Position numbers and translations under genes: made by a program
Part shown: piece by piece, positions 35,511 to 46,739 of the stretch
Position numbering within the stretch: the first letter of the stretch is position 1
Layout: each line of letters begins with the position of its first letter
The notes under the pieces: generated by a model
What the model was told of the DNA's origin: nothing
Database searches by the model: none
What the model saw: the letters and a program-made list of their open reading frames with translations, nothing else
Assembly (NCBI GenBank): GCA_036346375.1
Contig: CM070500.1
Location: forward strand, 78,720,437 to 78,784,436
Length of the DNA stretch: 64,000 nt
Direction of reading: 5' to 3'
DNA from: Guadua angustifolia
Taxonomy: Eukaryota > Streptophyta > Magnoliopsida > Poales > Poaceae

Positions 35511-35769
35511 AACAGTAAGAGAGTGTTTAGATTAAGGGTATTTTATTAGAATGTTTTAAGATCTAGTTCAAGTTTAAACAAAATCCCAAAACATCTCATA
35601 TAATTACCTCTTGTTCAAAAAAAGTCTAAATATCAAAGATAATTTATACTGCATTTAATTTTATTGTTTTAAATATATAGGAAGATAATTTATACTATTT
35701 AATTTTATTGTTTTAAATATATAAAATAATTTAATATCTATATAAAATATTTTTTAAATTTGTATAGCA

Positions 35770-36930
35770 CGTCGCGCATTTCCGCTACCAGTTCGTTCGT
35801 TTTAACTCCGTGCCTCCAGCGCTCCACCCCCTTCCTTCCTGTACCCTATCCCAAACGTCAACGTCATCTACTCTAACCCTCTCCACCGAAAAGCACGCTT
35901 CACGCTTGCCACCTCGAAGCGAAGGAGTTCTCTCGTAGGCGTCGTCCTCCTCCGCTCTACCTGGTTGGCGTGGGGTGGTGATCCATCCGGACCTGGGATT
36001 GATTTCTTCTTTCGTCGGTAAGGAAGCCCTACCTTTCTTGGATTGCTGTTCCAAGAGTGAGTTTTGTTTTGGGGGATCTTTTCTTTTCTTTGAGCAATCT
36101 CATCCAAATATTTCCTTCTGGGATGATTGGATGCTCCAATCCATGCAGTTTGTTGCGAATTTGCAAGTATGGTGGTGTACTAGTAGCAGCAGTTTAATTT
36201 TCCAATTTTTTTGGGGTTTCTAGTTAACAAAAACTCAGTTTGGCATGCGTGCATATAAACTTTTGAAACTTTAGTTATTCATATCTTTTTAAATATTTAG
36301 ATTAGATGCGTAAAAATCATACATATTCATATTGAAACATACTTTCATAATATTATAATTTTATTAGATTTTTGAAATATATTGCAAATTGAGATTAGTG
36401 GTCAAAGTTGAGTTTTGATGACCGTGTTGATATCTTAAATGATAACTATTTATGACCGGAGGGAGTATGTTGCTAGGATGTCTTTGTTGCACCTTGTGTA
36501 AAATCAGTACTGGTATTAATTACTTATGAAATTCACCTTTGAAAGGCTTAAAAATAGTCAACCGTTAATGTCAATCAAAGTTGGTCATTAGTGGGAGTGG
36601 CAACCAGATGGCAGATGGACTTTACTCCCAACTAGAACATGCATTTTCTAGACATCCGAAAGTTAGTATAAATCAACTATTCAATGTAAATAAAGTACAT
36701 CGAACTGGGTTGTCTATCGTGAACCAGCCCTGGATAAGATCAGATGGTTATGTTGGCTATGAATATGATCAACTGATTTCTATAACCTTGGTAGAATATT
36801 TAGAAATGGTGGTATGGTAATGTACAGTAAAGTGGGGTAATTTAGTGTTTTTCTGGTAACTATTATTGAATTTACCTCATTCAACTCAGAAAACAGGTGA
36901 TATCTGTCCTTTTGTTGACACAAAGAGCCA
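35770..36930 (+). promoter_or_regulatory. 5' UTR exon and 5' UTR intron of the 419-aa gene
   Basis: A GC-rich, CT-rich leader (about 35780-36018) ends at the donor TCG|GTAAGG. The intron runs to ...AACAG near 36896 and is followed by a 34-base leader before the ATG. The intron carries a MITE end, CCGGAGGGAGTA, at about 36456. The exon border is inferred from splice motifs. Confidence 0.6.
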
Positions 36931-39290
36931 ATGGCGAGAGGCGCGGATTCAGATTATATTGGTTCTCTTTCACTTATGGGTGGATTTGACATGGGCATCG
37001 ATTTTGACGGATTTGGGGAAAATATGAAAAAGTTCATGGAGGTAGTCTTCTCATAACTTCACACTTTAACATGGTTATCTTAATTTTGTTCCTGTAAGCA
37101 GATATTTTAGCATCAGATAGGATTTTTTTACAATGCTTTGGTAGTGATTTTTCTTATCTTTGGACAGTTACCAATTCAGTATCTCGATTCTGCTCATGAT
37201 AAAGCTGTTGGGTTAGTTGAAGATATCCATGGATTGATTTGTGCTCCACTTCCTGACGATGAAGTTCCAAATAAAGGCCATGGGACATTAAAGGATCCAT
37301 CCAGTAACAATGTCATCACTGGATCTTCATCAAGATCTGTTAAAATTGATATAGTTGACCCTAATGAAGAATTCACCAGTCCTCCTACATCTCTCATTAC
37401 TGCAGAAGACAGTTTCGTGGGCTCAATTGGTACTGATACTCATGAAACTGAACTATTTTCAACAAAATGTCCAGGTTTGTCCTTGATGCAACATGTGAGA
37501 TTGGTTAGATTGCTGATCCAGTTATTCTCCTTGTCATTTATCTTTCATAATATTTCCCAGAAAATACTTCATCTGAAGGGGGTCACATCGAAGCAAATGA
37601 TCAATGCATGTTGCCAGAGGACACCTCAATAACTGAAATATGTGGTATCTATTGTTCTAGTGGGCACTTCAATTCTCTTCATCATCATTTTTTCACCTAA
37701 CTAATTATTTCATTGTATTTTTTTTTCTTTTGCCCTCAGGCAGCTGCACTTCTGAAGACACCATTTCACTTGGGAGTACTGTTAGCATCAAGGAGGAAGT
37801 TATTTTATGCCAGTCAGAGAAATCCTCAAGCAGCTGCACTGCTGAAGACCCCATTTCACCTGGGAGAACTGTTAGCATCGAGGAGGAAGTTATTTTATGG
37901 AATCCAGGGAATTCTCTAATACCACCGCAAACATCTGGTTCGGATTTAGCTTTCATTATCTTATTTCTCATATCGTAGGGGCCTTTCAATATCAACTGTA
38001 GTGTAATTGCATTAAAATTATGTAGCCAAATTACACTTACTATAGTCACATCTGTTATTAGCCTTGTGCCGTCAATATTTCGAATTGTTGATATATTTAT
38101 TTTGATGGAAATGATGTACATACCCGGACAGAACCATCCACCATATTCCGTGATGATGCATCTCATGAAGTAAACACAGATAAAGTGATGGAGCAAGTTG
38201 GACTCCATAGTTCCAAACATTCAGGTAAATAGTTTAGATCCTCTCATTTAGCTCATCCTTGAGAACGATACAAACACGTGTGGGTGAAAACACCCTTTCT
38301 AAAAAAACACTTAAATTCATCTTAAATTCAATAATAATATCAAACTGGCATTGATGTTGTTACAGAATCTTCTGCTTGTAATGGAGCAGTCCTGCTTGGA
38401 AATATTAGTGCAGATGGTGAAGAACAATCAGAACTATACAGTGCAAACGACTCTGAAGAATCAACGCAGCATGGTTTTTACCTTGTTTTACTTTTGAAAT
38501 CTGTGACATGATTATATTTCTTCCACTGTATTTAAATGTGCTTAAAAAGAATGCAAATAACACCAAAGTTATCCTGAATCATCTTAATTTACAGTGAATA
38601 GTATCATGCTTCTGTGGCCTAAATAGGTGGTGTAACGGATTTGTCTGTTGGGACTATCTCACATGACTTGAGCACAGATGAGTTCAATGGCGCTGATGAT
38701 TCAAATATGTGGTTCAATTACATCAGACACTATGTTGATATAGACCTTCGAGGTGACCAGGAGCAGATGAAAAATCACAAAGCAGAGGTGTCCTCAGTTC
38801 CTCAACCCAAAAACACATCATTCAAGGTACTATTGTTTGAATGGTGGTGCTGTGGTAGTAATGAAAAAGAACTGGGGTGGTGGCAGGTTAATGCAATTAC
38901 AGCATCATGTCCTTTTTGTGTAAATTTAACTAGGCAGAGCTCTTCTTTCAACCCAGTTCTACTCTTTCTGAATTTATTTCCTACACATGCTCAAAAAATT
39001 AGGGGAATAATGTTGTATTACCAAACAACTGTCTCAAGTATGCAAATCTTGCTGTTATGATCAATCTTGTTATTTTTCAGTTTTGGCTTTGTCTGCAAAA
39101 GCACAGCAACTGATGTTCTCACTCCTTGCAGAAAATATTTATGAGGAGCTTGTCAAATAAACTCCGATGGTCGAAGAAGGATACGAATGTGCATCAGGTT
39201 GTCCCTGTAAGAGCACAGGAATCAGGACATGTCAGATGTCAAGCAGATTCGTCATTAGATGGTCTGGAGAATGATTGGGAGCTCTTGTAA
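36931..39290 (+). CDS. Plant protein of unknown function, 8 coding exons, 419 aa
   Basis: Exons 36931-37041, 37168-37474, 37561-37644, 37740-37937, 38132-38224, 38366-38473, 38627-38826, 39132-39290 (TAA). All introns are GT-AG and every junction keeps frame (1260 nt). The protein starts MARGADSDYIGSLSLMGGFD and is Ser/Glu/Asp-rich. The most structured parts are PIQYLDSAHDKAVGLVEDIHG (about residues 39-59), WFNYIRHYVDID near residue 315, and a basic stretch (RSLSNKLRWSKKD) before the acidic end LENDWELL. I see no signal peptide, membrane span or catalytic motif, and I do not recognise the family. Exon 4 encodes two copies of a repeat of about 30 residues (CTSEDTISLGSTVSI and CTAEDPISPGRTVSI). 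No defect is visible. Confidence 0.85.
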
Positions 39291-40250
39291 ATCTGCAAGA
39301 AGCTCCATATCCCTGTTTACAGGGGAAAAACTCCTGTAAACAGAACTTCCATAATTACTGCACATCTCAAAAAAGGATGAAAAAGCCAGGGTTTGCAACT
39401 CTAGGACACATATATCGGCGTAACTGTAAATCTCAGCTGAGGTTATGTAGAGCTATTCAAATTTTCTTCTCACGACTCTTGACTTCTTACTGAACTGTGT
39501 GCAACAAATGATCTGTATATACAGTTATTTTTCAGCTGTCAAGAAATTTTCTGTTACCCTATCTTGCCTTCTTCGCAGTGCTCAATGGTGGTTGCCAAAG
39601 ATCTGTATTATGGGCTGGGAGCTGTAGTTTTTTTTAAGCTGTTTTTTGGTTTTCTGTGCTAAAAAATAGTTATAGCTTTTTATAAGAGACTGCTTGATAA
39701 ACAGTTAATTTCCCTAACAATAAGTTGCAAAAGTAGATTTAGCCTAACTTTTAGTTTTTCGTTTTTGCTAGTTATATATGACTTTTAGTTTATACAAAAA
39801 ACGCTTAAAAGTTAAGTTGTTTGAGGTGATTTGGGATTTACTGTTTTTTGAAAAATCGAAGCTAGCTTAAAGCCCCTTCAAAGAGGGCCTACGCCTTCTC
39901 AAAATTTCATAAAAATTCATTTTAAATATACAGGCATTGAGATTGCTTTGTTCATCAAAACTTTGCAGATAAGCTGTTACTTCCCACTTTAGCTGAGATA
40001 TGCAGCCTGCACGAAAGCGTGGTCCACACTGTTCACAGTTTGATTGTTCATAATCTGGGACCACCATGTTGAGACAAGGAAGATTCTGCCGAAGCTAGTC
40101 TAAAATTAACTACTCTTAAGCCATGCCTTTCAGTGTTTATAGATTGACCAAGAGGGAAGAAATTTGTATTATTCTCTTGCATCATCACGACGAAAAGGAA
40201 ACAACCCCTTGAATCCAGCAACCCCGTCCGTAGATCGATTCGAAGGCGTG
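39291..40250. other. 3' flank of the 419-aa gene and intergenic DNA
   Basis: Includes the 3' UTR (to about 39560) and a possible old MITE around 39610-39890 (GGGAGCTGTAGTTT on the left, AAAGCCCCTTCAAAGAGGG on the right). No gene seen. Confidence 0.4.
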
Positions 40251-40849
40251 CATGCATGCAAGAGCCCCACGCACGAAGGCGCCGCCGGCCGGCGTCAAGC
40301 CGTCGGGTAGAAGGGCGAGGTGGTGAGGCCGCAGGTGCCCGGCCGTCGGCCACCACACGTCGTTGGCGTGGTAGACGTAGCCCTGGTCGCCCCAGCCGTC
40401 GCTCCGCACGAGTTCTTGGCGATCCAGTACTTGTTCCCGGGGCCGAACCACTCGCAGTAGTCGATGATGGTCACCGCGTGGTTCACCCTCCCGGCGTCAG
40501 CGGCGTAGGGGCCCCGGTAGATGCTGCCCTTGTAGAACACGAACTCCAGCGCGCCGGCGTCGATGTACACCGTCACGGGCTGCCGCGCCACCGCCGTCAC
40601 CCGCTGCCGCTCGTCGTTGGGGCGCGGGACGGCCTTTAAGCCCGACAGGGCCGACACGGACGCCTGCTGGTCGAACAATTTTTTCCCCACGTCGCAGCTT
40701 CCCTTGATGCCGCTGTACGGGTACTTCTCCGACGTGATGCCGCCGCGGGCGGCCAAGAGGCTTCCAACCAAAACTTACAGATTTGAACCTTTTAAAACTG
40801 AAACCCATGTCAGTACGAGCGGCCGCCGCCGCACCCGTTGCTCCCGGTG

Positions 40850-41232
40850 TGTGGTAGCCGGTGTATTTCTGATCGGATCAGCAACACAACCGAGAGAAAG
40901 AAACGTGGGTAGGCAGAGAAGAACAGAGCAGAGGAAGAAGAAGAACTTGGGAAAGGGGAAAGGAAATCATTCCATATTTGTTAGACATCTCTTTCTGTTC
41001 GGTTACATCACCCTTTTAACGCACGCACTCTGCATATTTGCTTACAGACTGAAATACCCTCGACAGCTACAGTAAATACCGAAAACGCTGTTCACCAACC
41101 AAAATGATCATACCCGATCAATACTGAAGTTTTAATCTATACCACACCTTCCTTCCTTCAGTTTAACAACCTGTACGCCCATCTCAGTTACTCCCGCTTG
41201 TATCTGCACCTTCCAGCCGCACTGTCATGACA
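40850..41232 (-). repeat. LTR A (3'-most in element orientation)
   Basis: 383 bp, TGTGGTAGCCGG...CTGTCATGACA on the plus strand. No polypurine tract is visible at its border with the internal region. Confidence 0.9.
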
Positions 41233-42526
41233 CTTGTTTGCACTGATGATCTTTATCCAGCGACTCCTCGACCTCCAGTGCGTGAAGATGCGCATTAGAC
41301 ACTTGTTTGCACTGATGATCTTTATCGAATTTGTCGCCGCATTTGAAACACAATCCACGAGCGCGTCGATAATCACGCAATTGGCGAGCTCGGCCCAAAT
41401 CTTCCAAGTGTGATTTAGGAGGCACCATAGTCCCCTCCTGGCGGAATGCACTCGGAACCTTCTGCTGAAAAGATGGCCGAACGGGTTTTAGCTTGTATCT
41501 GTCACATTTTTCGGCTTGAATCTGAGCCAACAGAAAAGCCTTCTTAACAGAGTTAGGCAATTGAATTTCCACCTCAAAGCGTATTTCATCTTTCAGGCCC
41601 ATAATAAAATGATTAACAAAGAAATCCTCAGTACAGGACTTGTTGTATGCCCGTACTTTATACATAGCAATCTCAAAATGGGTATGATAATCCGCCACCG
41701 AGCCGGTCTGCCTGATGTTAATGAGCTCGCGAATGCAGCGACGGGCGTCATATGCTCCAAATTCATCTTCCACAGCAGCCATAAACTGTTCCCACCCAAC
41801 AGAAGGATGTTCGTCCTGATAAACTTGCAGCCACATCGCTGCGTTCCTTCCATATGCATGGCGGCTCTTTGTTGTCCACAAGGATTCATCAATGGTATAT
41901 ATCTTGAAGTATTGCTCGCAACGATTACGCCAAATACGGGGTTCATCCCCTTCAAACTTGGGAAATGTCATCTTCGGTATCTGAAACCTCCGCTCCCCTT
42001 GTGTTCCAGCAGAGGCAGACGGAGAAGTGCCTAACTCAAATTTCACTGCTGAGACAGGACCTTTACCTAACAATCCCGCCGCAGGAGTAGTGAGTTCCCC
42101 GCGCTGGCCCAGCATGGTATGAACTTGGTGTGGTGTGGCCATGCTGGATTCCGCTTCCATCCGCGGAGCAGTATGAACTCCCGGACTCTCCCTTACAGAC
42201 TGCATAACTTTGTGAAATTGATCCATCAAGCCCCCGATGACCGTAGTATGTTCCATCACCTGAGCTTGGATGATCGGAATGGTCTCCACCGGCTTGATTT
42301 TCTCCACGATGAAGTCTAAGTGGGCCTTCATGGATTCCCACTTTTCTTCCATCCGTTCCCAGCGCGCCTCCGCCTGATCGGCGACCTCCCCGACCGCTTC
42401 CAAAACCATCCTGGTTTGAACAGAGGGCTTTGGCGGCGCCGTGACTGCACGATCGAGTGAACCAGAGTGGGGAAAAAAAATTTGTGCGGAAGATTCGGGT
42501 TCAATTTCTTGATCCCAAACTTCCAA
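41225..42526 (-). CDS. Gypsy gag, internal copy 1 (433 aa)
   Basis: Open from MEVWDQEIEPESS to a stop inside LTR A. It holds an N-terminal coiled-coil-like segment (ARWERMEEKWESMKAHLDF), the retrotransposon gag core (FPKFEGDEPRIWRNRCEQYF, GWEQFMAAVEDEFGAYD, SVADYHTHFE) and a CCHC knuckle (CFKCGDKFDKDHQC). Two compensating indels alter about 10 residues (KSRHAYGR) relative to copy 2. The knuckle end KDHQCKQVS is repeated at the C-terminus because of the rearranged 3' junction. Confidence 0.8.
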   Translation of the reverse strand: MEVWDQEIEPESSAQIFFPHSGSLDRAVTAPPKPSVQTRMVLEAVGEVADQAEARWERMEEKWESMKAHLDFIVEKIKPVETIPIIQAQVMEHTTVIGGLMDQFHKVMQSVRESPGVHTAPRMEAESSMATPHQVHTMLGQRGELTTPAAGLLGKGPVSAVKFELGTSPSASAGTQGERRFQIPKMTFPKFEGDEPRIWRNRCEQYFKIYTIDESLWTTKSRHAYGRNAAMWLQVYQDEHPSVGWEQFMAAVEDEFGAYDARRCIRELINIRQTGSVADYHTHFEIAMYKVRAYNKSCTEDFFVNHFIMGLKDEIRFEVEIQLPNSVKKAFLLAQIQAEKCDRYKLKPVRPSFQQKVPSAFRQEGTMVPPKSHLEDLGRARQLRDYRRARGLCFKCGDKFDKDHQCKQVSNAHLHALEVEESLDKDHQCKQVS

Positions 42527-42615
42527 CCCTGCTCCGGAATCTTTTTACCACCCAATCGAATCAGTCACACAGCGGTGCCAGCGGAAAGGTTAGATCGTCC
42601 TGCTCTGATACCAAA

Positions 42616-42998
42616 TGTGGTAGCCGGTGTATTTCTGATCGGATCAGCAACACAACCAAGAGAAAGAAACGTGGGTAGGCAGAGAAGAACAGAGCAGAGG
42701 AAGAAGAAGAACTTGGGAAAGGGGAAAGGAAATCATTCCATTTTTGTTAGACATCTCCTTCTGTTCGGATACATCACCCTTTTAACGCACGCACTCTGCA
42801 TATTTGCTTACAGACTGAAATACCCTCGACAGCTACAGTAAATACCGAAAACGCTGTTCACCAACCAAAATGATCACAACCGATCCATACTGAAGTTTTA
42901 ATCTATACCACACCTTCCTTCCTTCAGTTTAACAACCTGTACGCCCATCTCAGTTACTCCCGCTTGTATCTGCACCTTCCAGCCGCACTGTCATGACA
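42616..42998 (-). repeat. LTR B (shared middle LTR)
   Basis: 383 bp, nearly identical to LTR A. It serves both internal units. Confidence 0.9.
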
Positions 42999-42999
42999 C

Positions 43000-44283
43000 T
43001 TGTTTGCACTGATGATCTTTATCCAGCGACTCCTCGACCTCCAGTGCGTGAAGATGCGCATTAGACACTTGTTTGCACTGATGATCTTTATCGAATTTGT
43101 CGCCGCATTTGAAACACAATCCACGAGCACGCCGATAATCACGCAATTGGCGAGCTCGCCCAAATCTTCCAAGTGTGATTTAGGAGGCACCATAGTCCCT
43201 CCTGGCGGAATGCACTAGGAACCTTCTGCTGAAAAGATGGCCGAAAGGGTTTTAGCTTGTACCTGTCACATTTTTCGGCTTGAATCTGAGCCAATAGAAA
43301 AGCCTTCTTAACAGAGTTAGGCAATTGAATTTCCACCTCAAAGCGTATTTCATCTTTCAGGCCCATAATAAAATGATTAACAAAGAAATCCTCAGTACAG
43401 GACTTGTTGTATGCCCGTACTTTATACATAGCAATCTCAAAATGAGTATGATAATCCGCCACCGAGCCGGTCTGCCTGATGTGAATGAGCTCGCGAATGC
43501 AGCGACGGGCGTCATATGCTCCAAATTCATCTTCCACAGCAGCCATAAACTGTTCCCACCCAACAGAAGGATGTTCGTCCTGATAAACTTGCAGCCACAT
43601 CGCTGCGTTCCCTTCCATATGCATGGCGGCTGCTGTTGTCCACAAGGATTCATCAATGGTATATATCTTGAAGTATTGCTCGCAACGATTACGCCAAATA
43701 CGGGGTTCATCCCCTTCAAACTTGGGAAATGTCATCTTCGGTATCTGAAACCTCCGCTCCCCTTGTGTTCCAGCAGAGGCAGACGGAGAAGTGCCTAACT
43801 CAAATTTCACTGCTGAGACAGGACCTTTACCTAACAATCCCGCAGAGAGTAGTGAGTTCCCGCGCTGGCCCAGCATGGTATGAACTTGGTGTGGTGTGGC
43901 CATGCTGGATTCGCTTCCATCCGGAGCAGTATGAACTCCGGACTCTCCCTTACAGACTGCATAACTTTGTGAAATTGATCCATCAAGCCCCCGATGACCG
44001 TAGTATGTTCCATCACCTGAGCTTGGATGATCGGAATGGTCTCCACCGGCTTGATTTTCTCCACGATGAAGTCTAAGTGGGCCTTCATGGATTCCCACTT
44101 TTCTTCCATCCGTTCCCAGCGCGCCTCCGCCTGATCGGCGACCTCCCCGACCGCTTCCAAAACCATCCTGGTTTGAACAGAGGGCTTTGGCGGCGCCGTG
44201 ACTGCACGATCGAGTGAACCAGAGTGGGGAAAAAAAATTTGTGCGGAAGATTCGGGTTCAATTTCTTGATCCCAAACTTCCAA
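43000..44283 (-). pseudogene. Gypsy gag, internal copy 2 (frameshifted)
   Basis: Same protein as copy 1 but broken into two frames around 43830-43960 by small deletions, and again near 43160-43200 before the zinc knuckle. It keeps the more usual core TTAAAMHMEGNAAMWLQ. Confidence 0.8.
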
Positions 44284-44371
44284 CCCTGCTCCGGAATCTT
44301 TTTACCACCCAATCGAATCAGTCACACAGCGGTGCCAGCGGAAAGGTTAGATCGTCCTGCTCGATACCAAA

Positions 44372-44750
44372 TGTAGTAGCGGTGTATTTCGATCGGATCG
44401 ACAACACAACCGAGAGAGAAACGTGGGTAGGCAGAGAAGAACAGAGCAGAGGAAGAAGAAGAACTTGGGAAAGGGGAAAGGAAATCATTCCATATTTGTT
44501 AGACATCTCTTTCTGTTCGGTTACATCACCCTTTTAACGCACGCACTCTGCATATTTGCTTACAGACTGAAATACCCTCGACAGCTACAGTAAATACCGA
44601 AAACGCTGTTCACCAACCAAAATGATCACACCCGATCAATACTGAAGTTTTAATCTATACCACACCTTCCTTCCTTCAGTTTAACAACCTGTACGCCCAT
44701 CTCAGTTACTCCCGCTTGTATCTGCACCTTCCAGCCGCACTGTCATGACA
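44372..44750 (-). repeat. LTR C (5'-most in element orientation)
   Basis: 379 bp. Small deletions near 44376-44425 distinguish it from LTRs A and B. The TSD CGGTG follows at 44751. Confidence 0.9.
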
Positions 44751-45054
44751 CGGTGTCGCAGTCCACGAGCTCCTGCTCCTACAGCGACACCAGCTCGCCG
44801 GTCTTGATCTTGTTTAGACCTTCCATGGCCGCTACCGCCGCGAACGCCCAGCACGACACTGCCATTTCCATCCACACAACACAAGTATAAGCAAAAATGC
44901 CCATATATATGTTACTCTACAAGAATTGAACATCCCGAGCAGACAGAGCTATAGCTTACAGCAAGAACCTTGAAACTATGCCGGTGACGGCGCCGACACA
45001 GCACCAGTCGACACAGCACGGCTTACAAGAGTCGGCGGGGAAGGGTGAAGGGCG

Positions 45055-45690
45055 GTGGGGTGGACATGGATACATCGACACTATATCGACACGACATCGA
45101 CATTCATTATTTTTCAAAAAATACCGACACGGCACAACTATATATATATTTAAATAATAACAATATAAGTATATATTATTCTCTATATTTCTACGTGCTT
45201 ATCAAAATTAAATAATGTAAAATGTAAACTAGGAATATATACCTTAGCCTTTGCAATTTCACTTCTAAACTGAGCAAGAATAGGTACCGTCACCTTAATA
45301 TATATCTTCCAATCACTATTAGTAATTTTTAGTGAGTACGCTAGACTTTAAAGTAGCTACTAGTGCCAACATATTTGCAATTAATACTTGCATATGTATT
45401 TCACAAATCCTCTAGAAGAACATCAACATGGTTCCTCAATGGAACCTTGATGTTGATGTTTTGCTCCTCTAGAGTGGCTAGGGTTACCCTTTTGGTTGCT
45501 AAGCTAGTCAGGCTGTGTTATCATATGTGTTAGATACGTGTTGATGAAGTGTCAAAGTCATATCGAACAATAAAATTATTTATTTTGACTATATAATTAA
45601 TTATTCAATACGTGGCCAATACGTGTTGATTGGCGTGTCGATGTCGTATCCATATCGGACACATGTCAAACACCGATACAGCACCAAACC
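45055..45690. mobile_element. DNA element inside the protease pseudogene (tentative)
   Basis: Both edges carry words of the type GACATGGATAC..ATCGACAC in inverted orientation (left at 45062-45105; right, in reverse, at 45690-45610). The AT-rich middle holds a hairpin at 45410-45474. No TSD was identified. It lies where the protease should pass from propeptide to mature domain. Confidence 0.4.
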
Positions 45691-46029
45691 GACATGTCGG
45701 TGCTACAGAGGGGCGCAAAGCCAGTGCTATTGTACTCGGTGAACTGCACGGCGAACTCGTCGGTAGTGAGGTCGCCAAACCTGTTCATGCCGACGGTGGC
45801 CCCCGTGATGGTCTGTGACGCGAAGGCACCGACGACGGCATTAACCATAGTCTATTTGGCGAACGTGCCGATGAAGTTGGTGTTGCCCTTTCAGATCTGG
45901 TACCGCTTCTCCCACTCCTGATGACAGGAGTAGTGCTTCCCATACTTGGCCATCCACTTGGAGAACATGGCCCTCGTCTCGGTGTCGGACTTCTCACAGG
46001 ACGGCGGCGGCATCGGAAGAGGGTTTGCC

Positions 46030-46610
46030 ACCGCTCAGTAGCGGATTTAGGATTTTCAGATTGAGTTTTCAGAGTTACAAAAATTTTCTACGGTCTATAT
46101 TTCGTTAATTATAATTCACCATTACTAATCAACATAAGGAAGGATGAAAATTGATTTTGAATAACTAAATTGGGATTTCAGTTTGAAGATTTCACTTAGG
46201 CACAGGGGGTCCATCCTAGACGCTGCGGCCACAGGAGTGTTCCCCTGCTCTGCTGGCCTGACCTACTCCCTCCTCCTCCGGTTCGGTCATCTTTACATCA
46301 ATATTTCTAAGAGTGTGTAAATGAAGTCATTATATGTCATTCTATGTAAAGCTAAAGCATTAGCAGTCATTGTGAACACATCATCCATGTGACTTTCATT
46401 TTTTTCATAAAAAGATAACAGAGGCATAGATAAACAAATTTGCATTGATGTAACTAACTAGTAACTGATGTAAGTAACAAACACATTGTACAAACCATAG
46501 CATGCTACACATATCTCTCACATTGAATTTTATTCTCACGTAGCCATACCTAACTAGTAACTAATGTAGTGATGTAATGGCATAACAGAGGCATAGATCA
46601 CTGAACACTC
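46030..46610. other. Repeat-rich DNA, no gene seen
   Basis: The left end CAGTAGCGGATTTAGGAT resembles a hAT end, with a possible partner near 46210-46235. 46424-46660 contains locally repeated blocks (AACAGAGGCATAGAT and GAATTTTATTCTCAC, each twice). Confidence 0.4.
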
Positions 46611-46739
46611 AGTTGGAATTTTATTCTCACATAGCCATACCAACACATCATTTTCCATTAAATGCTATGAAGTTTTCCATCAAATACTCATGCTCGGCTT
46701 CCTGTACTAGTTCTCCTAATCAGCTAATCTCCTATAATG

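Larger units (their letters stand above)
40850..44750 (-). mobile_element. Tandem LTR-gag-LTR-gag-LTR array (TR-GAG-like Gypsy element)
   Basis: Three LTRs (40850-41232, 42616-42998, 44372-44750) alternate with two closely similar internal regions (41233-42615 and 42999-44371). The whole array has one TSD, CGGTG (40845-40849 and 44751-44755). The minus-strand primer site TGGTATCAGAGC lies next to LTR 42616-42998 and, slightly mutated, next to 44372-44750. The internal regions encode gag only; no protease, RT or integrase. This is the layout of TR-GAG non-autonomous elements, here duplicated by LTR recombination. Confidence 0.9.
40295..46025 (-). pseudogene. Papain-type (C1A) cysteine protease pseudogene, split by insertions
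   Basis: The minus strand reads, 5' to 3': propeptide I29 (46025-45700: TRAMFSKWMAKYGKHYSC, EKRYQI, VGMNRFGDLTTDEF) with stops TGA and TAG; a gap holding a repeat (about 45055-45690); the active-site segment SCWAFAAVAAMEGLNKIKTG (Cys codon 44853-44851) with a TAG at 44781-44779; VDCDT, where the LTR array at 40850-44750 interrupts; then the mature-domain remainder (GGITSEKYPYSG, VNHAVTIIDYCE, YWIAKNS, TCGLTTSPFYPTA, stop at 40297-40295). Frameshifts lie around the Asn-Ser-Trp region. No signal peptide was found. C1A proteases act in vacuole or apoplast; this copy cannot. Confidence 0.88.

Noticed and set aside
37705..38220. 171-codon minus-strand frame
   Set aside because: Antisense shadow of exons 4 and 5 of the plus-strand gene, spanning its intron.
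41516..42034. 172-codon plus-strand frame, repeated at 43325-43798
   Set aside because: Antisense of the gag core in both internal copies.
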